This document shows, in pieces, positions 1 through 9,822 of a DNA stretch of 64,000 bases (its first letter is position 1; every line of letters starts with the position of its first letter). The stretch spans positions 54,065,768 to 54,129,767 of the forward strand of contig NC_064831.1 in assembly GCF_024166365.1 (NCBI RefSeq). The letters run 5' to 3'. Source of the DNA: Elephas maximus indicus (Eukaryota > Chordata > Mammalia > Proboscidea > Elephantidae). Under the pieces are notes generated by a model. It saw nothing but the letters and a program-made list of their open reading frames with translations, was not told the origin of the DNA and did not search any database. Position numbers and translations under genes: made by a program.

Positions 1-429
1 CTAATTTGATACACAATATAAGCTCAATAAGTAATTGGCTGGATCTAACAGGTTTTCTGGGTCTTCTCTTTGTTGAGGACTGGCTAAGCTGATTGGAGCA
101 CTAGCTGGCCAAGGGGAGGGTGGGTTAGGTCCTAAAAGGTAGCTAGGACAGAAGAGCTCTTGAAGGCAGTCCAAAGGGGGAGGGATGAGCTGGTGGGAAA
201 AATATAAGCCAAGTCTTTGAGGCGAATTCAGAGCCAAACTGGAGAGCCCAGATACAAATGTCAGGTCCCAAGAGGTACTTTCTAATAACTTTCAACAGCA
301 CCTCCTCAGGAAAACCTTCCTTGACCTCACTACCCAAAGTCACTCTCTGATGTACTACCCTATTTTATTTACTTCTTAGCAGTCCTACTACCTGATACTA
401 ACTGGTTTTCTAGCATTTCCCCCATCCCC
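1..429. other. No recognised feature (intergenic)
   Basis: Unique-looking sequence with no gene, RNA or repeat I can recognise. The open frames here are short and lack any family resemblance, so I treat them as chance. Confidence 0.5.
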
Positions 430-595
430 AGCACTCACCTCACCACCCCACTATAATGTAAACCCTAAAGGAGCAGACTTCTTGTTCCCTGATCCTTGCA
501 TTGTTCACCAACATAACCCCACGGCCAGAAGAGTGCCAGCACATAGTAGGTGCTCAATACACACATTGAATGACTGACTGAATGAACTGAGAGAA
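430..595 (+). repeat. L2 LINE 3'-end remnant
   Basis: The block ends in a diverged form of the L2 3' terminus, with the phrase CACATAGTAGGTGCTCAATA followed by a degenerate TGAATGACTGA repeat. That phrase is the hallmark of mammalian L2 elements. It is old and non-coding. Confidence 0.75.
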
Positions 596-969
596 GCTAA
601 GAGAAAGTACATCAATAAGAACTGGATTCAGAGGGATCTGGATGGGAACAAGTGAGGGTCCGGGCTTTGGTTGTAATTGCCTGCATGCCTGTGTTAGAGA
701 TTTCTACCTTCCTTTCTAGGGATATAGTGACAGAAATGGAAGTCACTGGTTATCCTAGAGGGACAGAGAGGATGGAGGAAGAGGGCCAGCCTATCCCTTT
801 GACATTAGTTCTAGCCTCTTATGATGAGATTATAAAATGGCTCCATTGTCTTATTCTTGGAGCACCCCGTAGGATATACTCTAGTAGATAATATGAATAG
901 ATCTCATAAAGCACATCAAGCATTAAGAAAGTAACTTCTTTTATTATACAATAGGTAACAGATTGAGTT

Positions 970-1365
970 GTTAGCATGTATTCACTCCCACTCCTGCTGT
1001 GGGCAGCTTATACTTCCCTCTCCTGTTAATGTTGGGCTCAGCCACGTGGCTTGCTTTAGTCAGCAGAGGCTTTCTATGTGCATTCACAGTTTGGCTTGGG
1101 CTCTGGGCGCTGGTGACCTGGAATGAGAAGCAAGCCCTGGGTAGCTGCTGCCCCTTCAGCCAGGGCCCCAGAATGAAGACACGTGGAGCAGACCTGAGCT
1201 CAGCCTGCAGTGAGAAGCAGGCCCAGCTGACCTGCAGCCTGAGCCAGGGCAGCCCCGAAGCCCAGCCGAGACCAGCCAAACCAGCAGACACAGGAGTTTG
1301 AGAAAAAGCCCTTGTGTCACAAGCCGCTGAGTTTTTGAGCTGGTCTGCTCTGCAGCATTATTGTG
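970..1365 (+). repeat. Ancient LTR-like remnant (MaLR/ERVL type suspected)
   Basis: The block reads like old mammalian MaLR LTRs: a TGTGGGCAGCTTATACTTCC-type opening, a GGGCTCAGCCACGTGGCTTG segment, a GAAGACACGTGGAGCAGACC segment, and an end resembling an LTR R/U5 region (CAAGCCGCTGAGTTTTTGAG). I recognise the style but cannot name the subfamily. No target duplication was found. Confidence 0.5.
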
Positions 1366-1370
1366 GTGAT

Positions 1371-1534
1371 CCAAACCAAACCCATTGCTGTCGAGTGGAT
1401 TCCGACTCATAGCAGCCCTACCAGACAGAGTAGAACAGCCCTGTTGGGTTTCCAAGGAGCGCTTGGTGGATTCAAATTGCTGACCTTTATGGTTAGCAGC
1501 CATAGCTCTTAACCACTACCCCACCAGAGTTTCC
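1371..1534 (-). mobile_element. AfroSINE (tRNA-derived SINE)
   Basis: Read on the minus strand it runs from a tRNA-like head (CTCTGGTGGGGTAGTGGTTA) through a B-box-like region to the common tail GAGTCGGAATCCACTCGACA and a GTTTGGTTT end. It is full length in outline and moderately diverged. Confidence 0.9.
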
Positions 1535-1549
1535 ATTGTGGCGACAGCT

Positions 1550-1790
1550 GATGAATACGGAATACATGCTCACTGTAGAAAAAAATCGGAAAATGCAGAT
1601 AAGTAAAAGGGGCAGGAGATAAGGCACCTATTATCCCATCACCCAGAATAAGTAAACACTGTTCGTGTGGTGGTAGATGGCTACCAATTGTTTTTCTGTG
1701 TTTCACAGCAGTGCAGGCCTATGAACACACCTTTGGGAAATCTGCTTTTTTATGTCAATACATCAACAGCATCTTTCTAAGGCCATAAGC
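1550..1790 (+). repeat. Old L1-type remnant
   Basis: Contains the pattern seen in old L1 3' regions: a run of AAAAATCGGAAAATGCAGATAAG followed by a CCCATCACCCAGAATAAGTA segment. It is degenerate and non-coding, and the orientation is inferred from this order. Confidence 0.4.
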
Positions 1791-2375
1791 ATTGCAGTGG
1801 CAACCCTACAAGGCAAGGTCAGAGAGGCAACCTAATTGGCCCAGTCATCCCTCTGGGACTCAGCAGGGTCCTATATGACTCCAAGTTCAGTGCTTTCTCC
1901 ACCAGGCAGGCTCTCTCTTAGGGCCTCATTAGAGTTTTTGGCAGCTGGCAAGATCGGCTCCTTCCACAAACAGAACTAAGGAAAACCTTTATCTTATCTG
2001 GAAGTAGAACATGAGTGTCCGGTTTCTCTGATTCACCTGATCCTAAGGGCTCCAGTGAAGCCCTGGCTCAAAGCCCCCATTGCCAACATTCCTCTGGATG
2101 TGCCCTGGGGGCCTGTTGTTTCTGCCTTAGGGTTGGATGGGGGAAGGTGAGCACAACTGATGGCAAAGTATTTTCTGATGGAGTCCTTGGCAAGCCAACT
2201 GGCTTCCAATTTCATCTGGAGGAGAATCAAAGCCAGTGGAAAGACGCTAGTGATATACTGACATAGAAAAGCAGGTTACCAAAATGTGTGTACAGTAGGC
2301 CCCTACTGCTGTGAAATATAGAAAAATAATGGAGAGCCATCTACCACAATGCTAACAGAGCTTACTTATTCTAGA

Positions 2376-2760
2376 TGTTGGGGTAACAGGTGCCTTATCT
2401 CAGTGCAACACTGAGCGAAAAAAGAAAACTTTATTTGGTTGGCCAAGCAAAGGAGCACACCAAGACCTGCCTCGCCAAGATGGCTCCTTGATCAGCAGGC
2501 AAAGGGGTTTATATATGGGGAGGAAACAGAGTAGGGGTGGGCTCTTCTTCAGGGCATGTTCAGGGGCATTGTCCATCGGGATTGGTGGTCATCCCCTGTG
2601 ATGATGCTAGAGTCATCCGGGCAGTGCAGTGGCACTAGGGCTGCGATGGAGGGAAAATGGTGGCTTAGCTCCTCCCATTTGCCATCCAGTGGCTGTCCGC
2701 CTCATCTACATTTTCAGCAGTTCAGAGAATGGGACAGAGGGTGGTCTCAACCTCTGCAGA
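2376..2760 (-). mobile_element. ERV1-like solo LTR
   Basis: Read on the minus strand this shows the order of a retroviral LTR. A TATA element (complement of 2511-2517) is followed about 80 bp later by an AATAAA signal (complement of 2430-2435), then a short U5 ending CCCCAACA with terminal CA at 2376. The U3 boundary at the high-coordinate end is not defined and I found no convincing 4-bp target duplication. No internal retroviral genes flank it, so it is a solitary or truncated LTR. The family name is not known to me. Confidence 0.6.
2430..2435 (-). promoter_or_regulatory. LTR polyadenylation signal AATAAA
   Basis: AATAAA on the minus strand, followed downstream by GTTTTCTTTTTTCGCTCAGT, a T/GT-rich stretch typical of an LTR R region. 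It belongs to the solo LTR that starts at 2376. Confidence 0.55.
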
Positions 2761-2919
2761 GCAGCCAGCCTGGGAGCTTTTAGCACAAACTTGGGAACCC
2801 GGAGAGCCAGGCTGCCTTCCAAACTCCAGGCAGCTTCAGCAAGACAACACCACAGAGGTTGGAGGAATGGGCATGAAATGACCCCATCAGAGGCGGAGTC
2901 ACTCACCTACACAAAGGGC

Positions 2920-3070
2920 CAGGACTCTGACAATGAAGACCTGCTGGTTGTGTGGCCTCGGTTTGCTCATCTGTCAAATGGTCATGGAACTATGTGCCCA
3001 CTGAACCCTCTGCCCCTCACAACAACATGGCACTGTTGTGAGGATCCAGTGAAGTAACCAATGTTAAAGG
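2920..3070 (+). repeat. MIR SINE remnant
   Basis: Core-like phrases TGTGTGGCCTCGGTTTGCTC and TCATCTGTCAAATGG followed by GTTGTGAGGATCCAGTGAAG match the 3' half of mammalian MIR elements. Ancient and non-coding. Confidence 0.7.
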
Positions 3071-3368
3071 GCTGTGGAAACCGTAGGGAGAGTCTGCCCT
3101 CAGAAACCTGAGGGGCAGCATCCTCCAAGCCAAGTGGAGGAGACAGGACACGCTGGTCCTCACTCTCTAAGTCAAAGGACAGCAGAGGGAGTCAGGAGCC
3201 TGGGGTTGAGGCGCTTCAGGTGGGGGAGAGGAGGTCCTAAGAAGCCCTGAAAGTTTGTAAGAAGTAGGCTCAGTCACAGCTCCTGTGTAATCAGGGTTTT
3301 CCCTGTAGAAGTGCTTTATTTGTGGAGTTGTATTTTCCCCCTTAAGTGGATTTCCTGGCTTCAGCTGG

Positions 3369-3456
3369 TGAAGAGAGAGAAAGGAAGGAAAGAAGGGAAA
3401 GAAGGAAGGAAGGGAAGGAGGGAGGGAGAAAGAACAAAAGGAAGGAAGGAAGAAGA
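3369..3456 (+). repeat. (GGAA)n-type purine tract
   Basis: An almost pure purine run built on GGAA, GAAA and GGGA units, interrupted once by ACAAAA. It creates long spurious open frames rich in Lys/Arg/Glu on one strand and Ser/Phe/Pro on the other, which I do not treat as genes. Confidence 0.9.
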
Positions 3457-3769
3457 GCCTACACTGGGACTGGGTGGACTGGGGCCAAAGGAAATGGGAG
3501 GGAGGGAGCGTCTGAATGCACTCTGAAGCCAACTCCTACCTAAACCAGAAGCCTTGTTGTAACTCCAGCTTGAAGAGACCAGAGCAGAAACAGCAGACAG
3601 CAGCCAGGCGGTGTCATTGTCTGATGGCAATGACAGTAAACCCCTGGGGGTGGGGCCATGGATAGGATCACTTAGCTGAAGGGCTTCCTCCTGCCTCTTT
3701 CCTTAATCCAGTCCAACCCCATTTTAGGAGGAGGAAGAGATGGAGGCCAGGTAGGGAAAAGCGAGCACC

Positions 3770-4115
3770 AGTTTGGGAGCTAGAAAGGACTGGATTGAGA
3801 TTCCAGCTGTGTGATCTTGGCCAATTCATGAAACCTCACCTGTGAAACCCTGGTGGTGGAGTGGTTAAGTGCTACGTCTGCTAACCAAAGGGTCAGCAGT
3901 TCAAGTCTGCCGGGTGCTCCTTGGAAACTCTACGGGGCAGTTCTACTCTGTCGATTATGAGTTGGAATCGACTTGACGGCGCTGGGTTTGTTTTTTTTGG
4001 GGGGGGGGGGGGACGGTTCACCTGTGAAATAGAGATAATCATTTTTTTTAAAGTGTGTAAAGCATCTCTCACAGTGCCTGGCATGTACTACGTACACGTA
4101 CTACCAATTTACACA
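3770..4115 (+). repeat. MIR SINE split by a younger AfroSINE
   Basis: A MIR (phrases TGTGTGATCTTGGCCAATTC and CACCTGTGAAATAGAGATAA) is interrupted at 3848-4017. After removing the insert and one copy of its target duplication the MIR reads continuously, which gives the relative age of the two elements. Confidence 0.75.
3848..4017 (+). mobile_element. AfroSINE with 12-bp target duplication
   Basis: A SINE lacking only its first few bases (starts CCCTGGTGG) and ending in GGGTTTG, T8 and a G13 run. It is flanked by perfect TCACCTGTGAAA repeats at 3836-3847 and 4018-4029. About ten bases around the usual CCTATAGGGTC are missing internally. The poly-G run at its 3' end is unusual. Confidence 0.92.
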
Positions 4116-4629
4116 GAGAATTAGTGGCAGAGACAGGCCTTGAGCCCAGGCCTCTGGAGTCCACGTCCCAGCCCTGCTTTCCTGATCTCTTTGTTGGTAG
4201 CTGGGAGCAGCCCTAACCCTTGGCAGTGAGGACAGCTGCAGGTCAAATCCACAGAGGATTCATGCTCCCTCCCCAGGATTCCTGTTGCCAAGGCTGCCTC
4301 TCAGCAAGACGTAAGGATGGTAGGTTCAGTCTTCCCCAGAGTCAAGAGCAGCTCTCCATAGGCAGAGGCAGGCTCCTAGGGCTAACATTCCCCACAGGCC
4401 TCAGAAAGCTGTGGGGAATAGGCCAATAGAAGCCTGCCTTAGTGGCTGCTCCTTGGAGTGCCCGCTTCAGAGAGCCAGCCTTCAAAGGCTCTGCCCTCAG
4501 AGTCAGCAGGGAAGAGGGGTCCCTGTGGGCCCAGAGCTCCCCACCTGAGGGCTCCAAGCCTCAGGAAAGGTTGAAAGGACAAGGTCGGGGGCAGGTTACA
4601 GCTTGTGGGGGCCGCTATCCAGCTGGGGA

Positions 4630-4834
4630 GTCTCACTCTACTTCTTCTCTTCCTACATGTCATTCTTCCATTTATAAACACCATCCCACCAAGAGGCACT
4701 TAGTTCCTTGTATCATTTCCCCAGCCAGACTCCTTGAGGATGGAGACCACATCATCTTCAGCACAATACTCCTGGCACCTGGGCCAGAGCCAGGATACAC
4801 GGTGTTCAATAAATGGGTGTTGAGCCGAAAGTAA
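4630..4834 (+). repeat. L2 LINE 3'-end remnant
   Basis: Shows the L2 3' signature: CTTGAGGATGGAGACCACAT, then CTCCTGGCACCTGGGCCAGA and GGTGTTCAATAAATGGGTGT. It ends just before a MaLR LTR. Confidence 0.8.
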
Positions 4835-4835
4835 T

Positions 4836-5341
4836 TGTCTTAGTCATCTAGTGCTGCTATAACAGAAGTACCACAAGCGGATGGCTTTAACAAAGAGAAG
4901 TTTATTCTCTCACAGTCCAGTAGGCTAGAAGTCCAAATTCAGGGCGCCAGCTCCAGGGGAAGTCTTTCTCTCTCTGTCGGCCCTGGGGGAAGATCCTTGT
5001 CATCAGTCTTGCCTTGGTCTGGGAGCATCTCAGCGCAGGATCCTCAGGTCCAAAGGACGCTCTCCGCTCCTGGTGCTTCTTTCTTGGTGGTATGAGGTCC
5101 CCCTGCCTCTCTGCTCGCTTCTCTCTTTTATATCTCAAGAGATTGGCTTAAGACACCATCTGATCTTGTAGACCTTCATGGATAGAACTGCTGCTAATCC
5201 ATCTTATTACATCATAGTGATAGGATTTACAACACACGGGGAATTCACATCAGAGGATAAAATGGTAGACAATCATACAAGGGAATCATGACCTAGCCAA
5301 GTTGACAGATATTTTAGGGGGTTATAATTCAATCCACGACT
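4836..5341 (-). mobile_element. MaLR-type solo LTR with 5-bp target duplication
   Basis: Read on the minus strand it begins near GTCGTGGATTGAATTATAAC and ends CACTAGATGACTAAGACA, the ends expected of ERVL-MaLR (MLT1/MST-like) LTRs. Perfect 5-bp direct repeats GTAAT at 4831-4835 and 5342-5346 define the insertion. Two other members of the same family are at 22819-23406 and 37343-37824. No internal coding region is present. Confidence 0.85.
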
Positions 5342-5514
5342 GTAATGGAGTTGAAATTTGGGGAGTTATCAAAAGAACTGAAGAGTTTGTGGGGCCAAAA
5401 TGAGCAACAAGAGGTTGCAAGATATTTGGGCTGTTTGATCTGTACCCTGATCCACCTGAAAATATAGATTTCAGAACTTTAAAGGAAAGGCAACATTGAC
5501 GCAATTGCTAAAAC

Positions 5515-5740
5515 GGGCAAATGTATTGTTAAACATTCATTTTGTTTCTCACTATAAAAATAATGCATGTTCATTGGAATATTTGTAAATATATATGTAT
5601 ACCCACATGTATGCATATATTTTTATGAAGATATAACATAAATATAATGTCACCGTTAATATTCCAAGGTGTAGACTTACAGTCTTTTGATAAGTATAAG
5701 TATGCTCGTTTCCAAACTGTATATTTAAGCAAATTCCTCA
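5515..5740. other. AT-rich segment, probably an old repeat
   Basis: AT-rich with stretches such as ATAAAAATAATGCATGTTCA and repeated ATATAT/ATGTAT units. It resembles decayed LINE 3' sequence but I cannot assign it. Confidence 0.35.
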
Positions 5741-5984
5741 ATCTGAAGTGAGTTCTCTTTCAACCATTCTGAGGCTCTGAGTGGCTTGCCTCCCGAGGCA
5801 AAAAACAGGAGGAAGGCAGACTTCTGGAATTAGGAATTCAGGCTCCTTTGGGATGCTACCTCAGGCCAGGGTTTGGAACCAATTCAGTCCAGTTCGAACC
5901 CCTGCTGAGAACTTGCGTTTTTTAACAAGTTCCCTGGCAATGCTAATACTGCTTGGTTAGCGGCCGATTCTGAGAATCACCAGT

Positions 5985-6110
5985 AGAGTGGTGGTTCTCA
6001 AAATTTATTATACATAAGAATCACCTGGCGATCTTGTTAAACTGTAGATTCTGACTCAGCATATCTGGGGTGGAAATGCAAATTCTCAGCAGGGGTTCAA
6101 GCCGAAACTA
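5985..6110 (+). repeat. MER5-like hAT MITE remnant
   Basis: GTGGTTCTCAAAATTTATTA, AAGAATCACCTGGCGATCTT and GTTAAACTGTAGATTCTGAC follow the order of MER5A/B (hAT-Charlie) elements. Degraded and non-coding. Confidence 0.65.
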
Positions 6111-6239
6111 ACCAGCTCAAAGGCCTGTCTCAGATCCAGCCTGTTAGAGCTTTGATAGGTTTGTGGTTGGGGACAGGGAAAGACATCTAGGCACACTCAG
6201 GGAAGGAAGGGACAAGTGGGGAAAGAGGCTTTTCAGAAC

Positions 6240-6291
6240 TATAGTCACTATGAGTTGGAATCGACTTGATGGCAGTGGGTTTGGTTTTAGT
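6240..6291 (+). mobile_element. Tail-only AfroSINE fragment
   Basis: Only the last 50 bases of the SINE are present (TATAGTCACTATGAGTTGGA to GGGTTTGGTTTT). The tRNA-like head and body are absent. Similar headless tails occur at 9660-9710, 26980-27035 and 43957-44003. Confidence 0.75.
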
Positions 6292-6306
6292 TCTTTGTGC
6301 CTAACG

Positions 6307-6496
6307 AGGAGCCCTGGTTATGCAATGGTTAGGTGCTCGGCTGCTAACTGAAAGGTTGGCAATTCAAACCAACCCAACAGCTCTGTGGGAGAAAAGACCT
6401 AGCGATCTGCTGCAGGAAGCGTTATGGCACAGTTCTACTCTGTAACATGTGGGATTGCTATGAGTCGGAATGCAGTCATTGGCACACAACAACAAC
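6307..6496 (+). mobile_element. AfroSINE, variant with ACAACAACAAC tail
   Basis: Has the complete tRNA-like head (GGAGCCCTGGTTATGCAATG), the long-body variant with a GAGAAAAGACCTAGCGATCT segment, and an end reading GGCACACAACAACAACAT. This tail is like the RTE LINE end at 62041-62316 rather than the usual GTTTGGTTT tail. Confidence 0.88.
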
Positions 6497-6677
6497 ATGT
6501 GCCTAACAGGTCTCCACTCCTACAGTCTCACCCAGTGCAGACATAGCGAGTTGATTCCAGCACTCTTCTCAACTGATTTTCTTACTATGGCACTCTGGGA
6601 AGCTGCTACCAGCTATTGAAGTTGCTACTTGAGTTGCTAGACTCTTTCACTTTATTGCCTCTTTTAGTCCTCAGGCT

Positions 6678-6771
6678 AAAAAAAAAAAAAAAAAGTTGCC
6701 GTCAAGTTGATTCCAATTCATAGCAACCCTATGTGTTTCAGAATAGAACGGCACCCCATAGGGTTTTCAAA
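6678..6771 (-). mobile_element. AfroSINE A, 3' part (outermost layer of a nest)
   Basis: Minus-strand SINE tail beginning with a 17-base A run and the phrase GTTGCCGTCAAGTTGATTCC. It stops abruptly at 6771 and resumes at 7114, with two plus-strand SINEs in between. Confidence 0.8.
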
Positions 6772-6892
6772 GAGCCCTGGTGGTATAGTGGTTAAGAGCT
6801 ACAGCTGCTAACCAAAAGGTCGGCAGTTCAAATCCACCAGCCGCTCCTTGGAAACCCTATGGGGAAGTTTTACTCTGTCCTATAAGGTCACT
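6772..6892 (+). mobile_element. AfroSINE B, 5' part (middle layer of a nest)
   Basis: Plus-strand SINE head and body (AGAGCCCTGGTGGTATAGTG) up to CCTATAAGGTCACT, where another SINE interrupts it. Its tail resumes at 7075-7113. Confidence 0.9.
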
Positions 6893-7062
6893 GGAAACCC
6901 TGGTGGCATAGTGGTTAAGTGCTATGGCTGCTAACCAAACGGTTGGCAGTTCGAATCCACCAGGCGCTCCCTGGAAACTCTATGGGGCAGTTCTACTCTG
7001 TCCTATAGGGTTGCTATGAGTAGGGATCGACTCGACGGCACTGGGTTTGGTTTTGGGTTTTT
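6893..7062 (+). mobile_element. AfroSINE C (innermost layer) with 12-bp target duplication
   Basis: A complete SINE inserted into SINE B. Perfect direct repeats TATAAGGTCACT at 6881-6892 and 7063-7074 are the target duplication and are themselves SINE B sequence. It is the youngest of the three nested copies. Confidence 0.95.
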
Positions 7063-7074
7063 TATAAGGTCACT

Positions 7075-7113
7075 ATGAGTTGGGATCGACTTGAAGGCAA
7101 TGGTTTTGATTTC
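7075..7113 (+). mobile_element. AfroSINE B, 3' tail
   Basis: Continues SINE B after removal of SINE C and one target-duplication copy: ATGAGTTGGGATCGACTTGA then a degenerate GGTTTTGATTT end. Confidence 0.85.
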
Positions 7114-7238
7114 GCTTTTTGGATCTTTTGGAAGCAGATTGCCACGCCTTTCTTCCGAAGCACCTCTGGCAGGATTTGAACTTCCAGCCTTTCAGTTAGT
7201 AGCCGAGTGTGTAGCTGCCTACACCCCCCAGGACTCCT
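7114..7238 (-). mobile_element. AfroSINE A, 5' part
   Basis: Minus-strand head part of the outer SINE: a GGAAGCAGATTGCCACGCCT segment and a head ending GGACTCC. It completes the copy that begins at 6678. Confidence 0.8.
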
Positions 7239-7244
7239 TTCGGT

Positions 7245-8025
7245 CCCCACAACAGCCCTGTTCCTGTTTCTGAGCCATGGCTCAGAGACTGTCACTTCCC
7301 CCAAAGCACTTGGTGGTAAGTGGCAGAGCCAGGATTCAAAGCCAATCTGTCAGAACCCAAAGCCTGGGTTCCCCTTCTCTCCTCCAGCCTGGAGACCTTA
7401 AGAGGGACAATTTCCACTGCAGCAGCCCCTGGGAGCTCCACAGTGGTTTCGGAGCCCTTACTTCCTTTCCCATGATACTCATTTAACACCAGGGCTGCCC
7501 GCTGGAATCGGGCACCTTTGGTCATGCTCATCAGAATGAGGCTGGCAAGGAGTCTATCCCCCCTCCCCACTCCAATTATCCACCCTTCTTTGTCCCTAAA
7601 GGCTCACAAAGCCTATGCAGAGTCCACATGCAAACAGAGGAATGGAAGGGACAGGCTAAACCCCAGCCCTGCCACAGCCTACCTTTACCTGTTCTTCGGC
7701 CTGGAGCCATACAGGCAAAGAGAGTAGAGAACTAGCCTCTTGAGAACTTTCCAGTGAGACTCAGAGGGAAATGCTTCAGATTCAGGGGAAATCCCCTAAA
7801 GACATAGTTCAGTTAAGCCACCCTCTGTGGCCCAGGGTCATCTCAGGGCATGACTGGCTCTGTATGAGACAGAGAAAATCAGACTTGGGCTCATGGCTTG
7901 AAGTTCCCTGGGAAAGAGGATATTGTTAACCTATATCAGTCATTTGTACTCTAGCATAAATTAAGTCTCCCCATCCATTCTCCCAGAAGCTAAGGAAGAG
8001 CTGAAGCCCTAAGGCCTGCATCAGG
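7245..8025. other. No recognised feature (intergenic)
   Basis: Mixed-composition sequence with several short overlapping open frames on both strands. None has recognisable protein similarity or splice context, and I see no repeat here. Confidence 0.45.
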
Positions 8026-8029
8026 GTGA

Positions 8030-8225
8030 GGAGGTACCAAATTGGGAAGCTGGAACAGAATGTAGGTTCAGGTCTGGTTATTTCCGCTTTTTAGCCAAGT
8101 GATTTGGGACCAGTCACTCAACCTCTCTGCATCTCAGTGTCTTCCTCCCTAAAGCAGGGAAGTAATAATTCCAACGTTGTTGACTTGTTGAGTTCATGGA
8201 TGGAAATACCTGAGTGAAGATACTT
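8030..8225 (+). repeat. MIR SINE remnant
   Basis: TAGCCAAGTGATTTGGGACC, CACTCAACCTCTCTGCATCT and AAGCAGGGAAGTAATAATTC follow the MIR order. Confidence 0.7.
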
Positions 8226-8839
8226 GGCATACAAGGTGCTTAAGCAGCATGCTTGTCCTTCTTTCCGTCCTTCCTCATGGGTCCTCAGGCCTAGCAGACA
8301 GAAGGCTACCCATACACAGCTGCTCTGGGACAAAGCCTGGAGACCAGTCCCTTGCACTGAGAGCCTCAGGTAGACTTCTGAGTGACCTGGCTAATCATGA
8401 AGCTACAGCCTGGAGCAGGGCTCCAAGTGGGTCACCTGGGGCTGGCCTTGACCGGGTTTGCTGTGGCACTTCCTTTGGGTGGACAAGTCCTGAACCCCTG
8501 GGACTGACCTGGACTGACACCATCTGCAGAATCATCTTTGCGAAATGGGGTTTGTACTTGAGGTCAGTGACCTGAGAAGGCACGTGGAAACTATTGTTAA
8601 CCTGGCTACTTCCCAGGAGGGACAGACAGGACTACACTCTGTGCCCTGTCCTATAGTTCAAGAAATACCCCCTACCCAGAGGATGACAAAAGATTCCAAC
8701 TAGTATTGAGGAAAAATAGGAGAGGTTCATATAATATAACTGCAAATTTGCCAGTCACCAAGAAAAGTGGGCAGGACTGCCTTCTACCTTAGAGATCAAT
8801 AGACTTAACTGAACACAACATCAAACTATTAATACTGCC

Positions 8840-9126
8840 AAAGAAAGTACACCCTAATCAAACCAAAAGGCAAATGAGAAATCGGGGAAAGATATTTGAG
8901 GAACATAAGACAGATACGATAATATTCTTTTTACCAAGAACATTTTTTCGAACCAATTAAAAGACAGATATCCCAATTGATAATGGGCAAGGTATGAATG
9001 CTCAACTCACCAAAGAAGTTACAACTGCCAAAGAGCATATCAATATACACTCAACCTCACTAACAATCAAAACTATATTTGGGATATTATTTTTTACTTC
9101 TCAGATTGACTAAGATGAAAAAGTTT
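8840..9126 (+). repeat. Old L1M-type remnant, 5' block
   Basis: Degenerate ORF2 3' sequence (AAAAGACAGATATCCCAATT, ACTCACCAAAGAAGTTACAA). It is split from its continuation at 9823-10195 by a younger L1 and SINE pieces. Confidence 0.7.
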
Positions 9127-9659
9127 ATTTTTTATTATTTTTATTGTGCTTCAGGTGAAAGTTCACAGCTAAAGTTAGCTTCTCAAACAAAAATTTATAC
9201 ACATATTGTTATGTGACGCTAGTTGCCTTCCATATAATGTGACCACATATTCCTCCTTTCCACTCCGGGTTTCCTGTGTCCATTCAACCAGCCCTGTCCC
9301 TTTCTGCCTTCTCAGCTCACCTCTGGACAGAAGCTGCCCATTTAGCCTCGTGTATCTACTTGAACTAAGAAGCACACTCTTCACAAGTATCATTTTATGT
9401 CTTACAGTCCAGTCTAATCTTTGTCTGAAGAGTGGGCTTTGGGAATGGTTTAAGTTCTGGGTTAACAGAGAGTCTGGGGGCCATGTTTTCTGGGGTTCCT
9501 CCAGTCTCTTTTTACTAAGATTTGAGTTCTGCACCCCACTTTTCTCCTGCTCTGTCAGGGACTCTCTGTTTTGTTCCCTGTCAGGGTGGTCATTAGTGGT
9601 AGCTGGGCACCATCTAGTTCTTTTGGTCTCAGGCTGGTGGAGTCTCTGGTTTATGTTTC
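9127..9659 (-). mobile_element. 5'-truncated L1 3' UTR (subfamily A)
   Basis: Begins with a T-rich tail and GTGCTTCAGGTGAAAGTTCA, the reverse complement of the L1 end. It is collinear with the 3' UTR of the full-length L1 at 47146-53785 (shared blocks CTCCTGCTCTGTCAGGGACT, GCACCATCTAGTTCTT). Truncation leaves only about 530 bp. On the plus strand it holds an open frame of about 150 codons (from about 9206), discussed as a finding. Confidence 0.88.
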
Positions 9660-9710
9660 CTATAGGGTCACTATGAGCCGGAATTGACAGCAATGGGTTT
9701 GGTTGGTTTG
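9660..9710 (+). mobile_element. AfroSINE 3' half, in opposite orientation to its 5' half
   Basis: Plus-strand tail CTATAGGGTCACTATGAGCC to GGGTTTGGTTGGTTTG. It abuts a minus-strand SINE 5' half at 9711 whose break falls at the same point in the SINE. Confidence 0.8.
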
Positions 9711-9822
9711 CTATAGGACAGAGTAGAACTGCCCCATAGGGTTTCCAAGGAGCAGCTGGTGGATTTGAACTGCCAACCTTTTGGTTAGCAGCAGAACACT
9801 TCACCACTGTGCCCCCAGGGTT
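9711..9822 (-). mobile_element. AfroSINE 5' half
   Basis: Minus-strand SINE head and body, ending exactly at the GTCCTATAG position where the neighbouring plus-strand tail begins. The two pieces are complementary halves of one SINE in opposite orientations. Confidence 0.82.

Noticed and set aside
3167..3630. Low-complexity open frames around the purine tract
   Set aside because: Created by GGAA repeats; no conserved residues.
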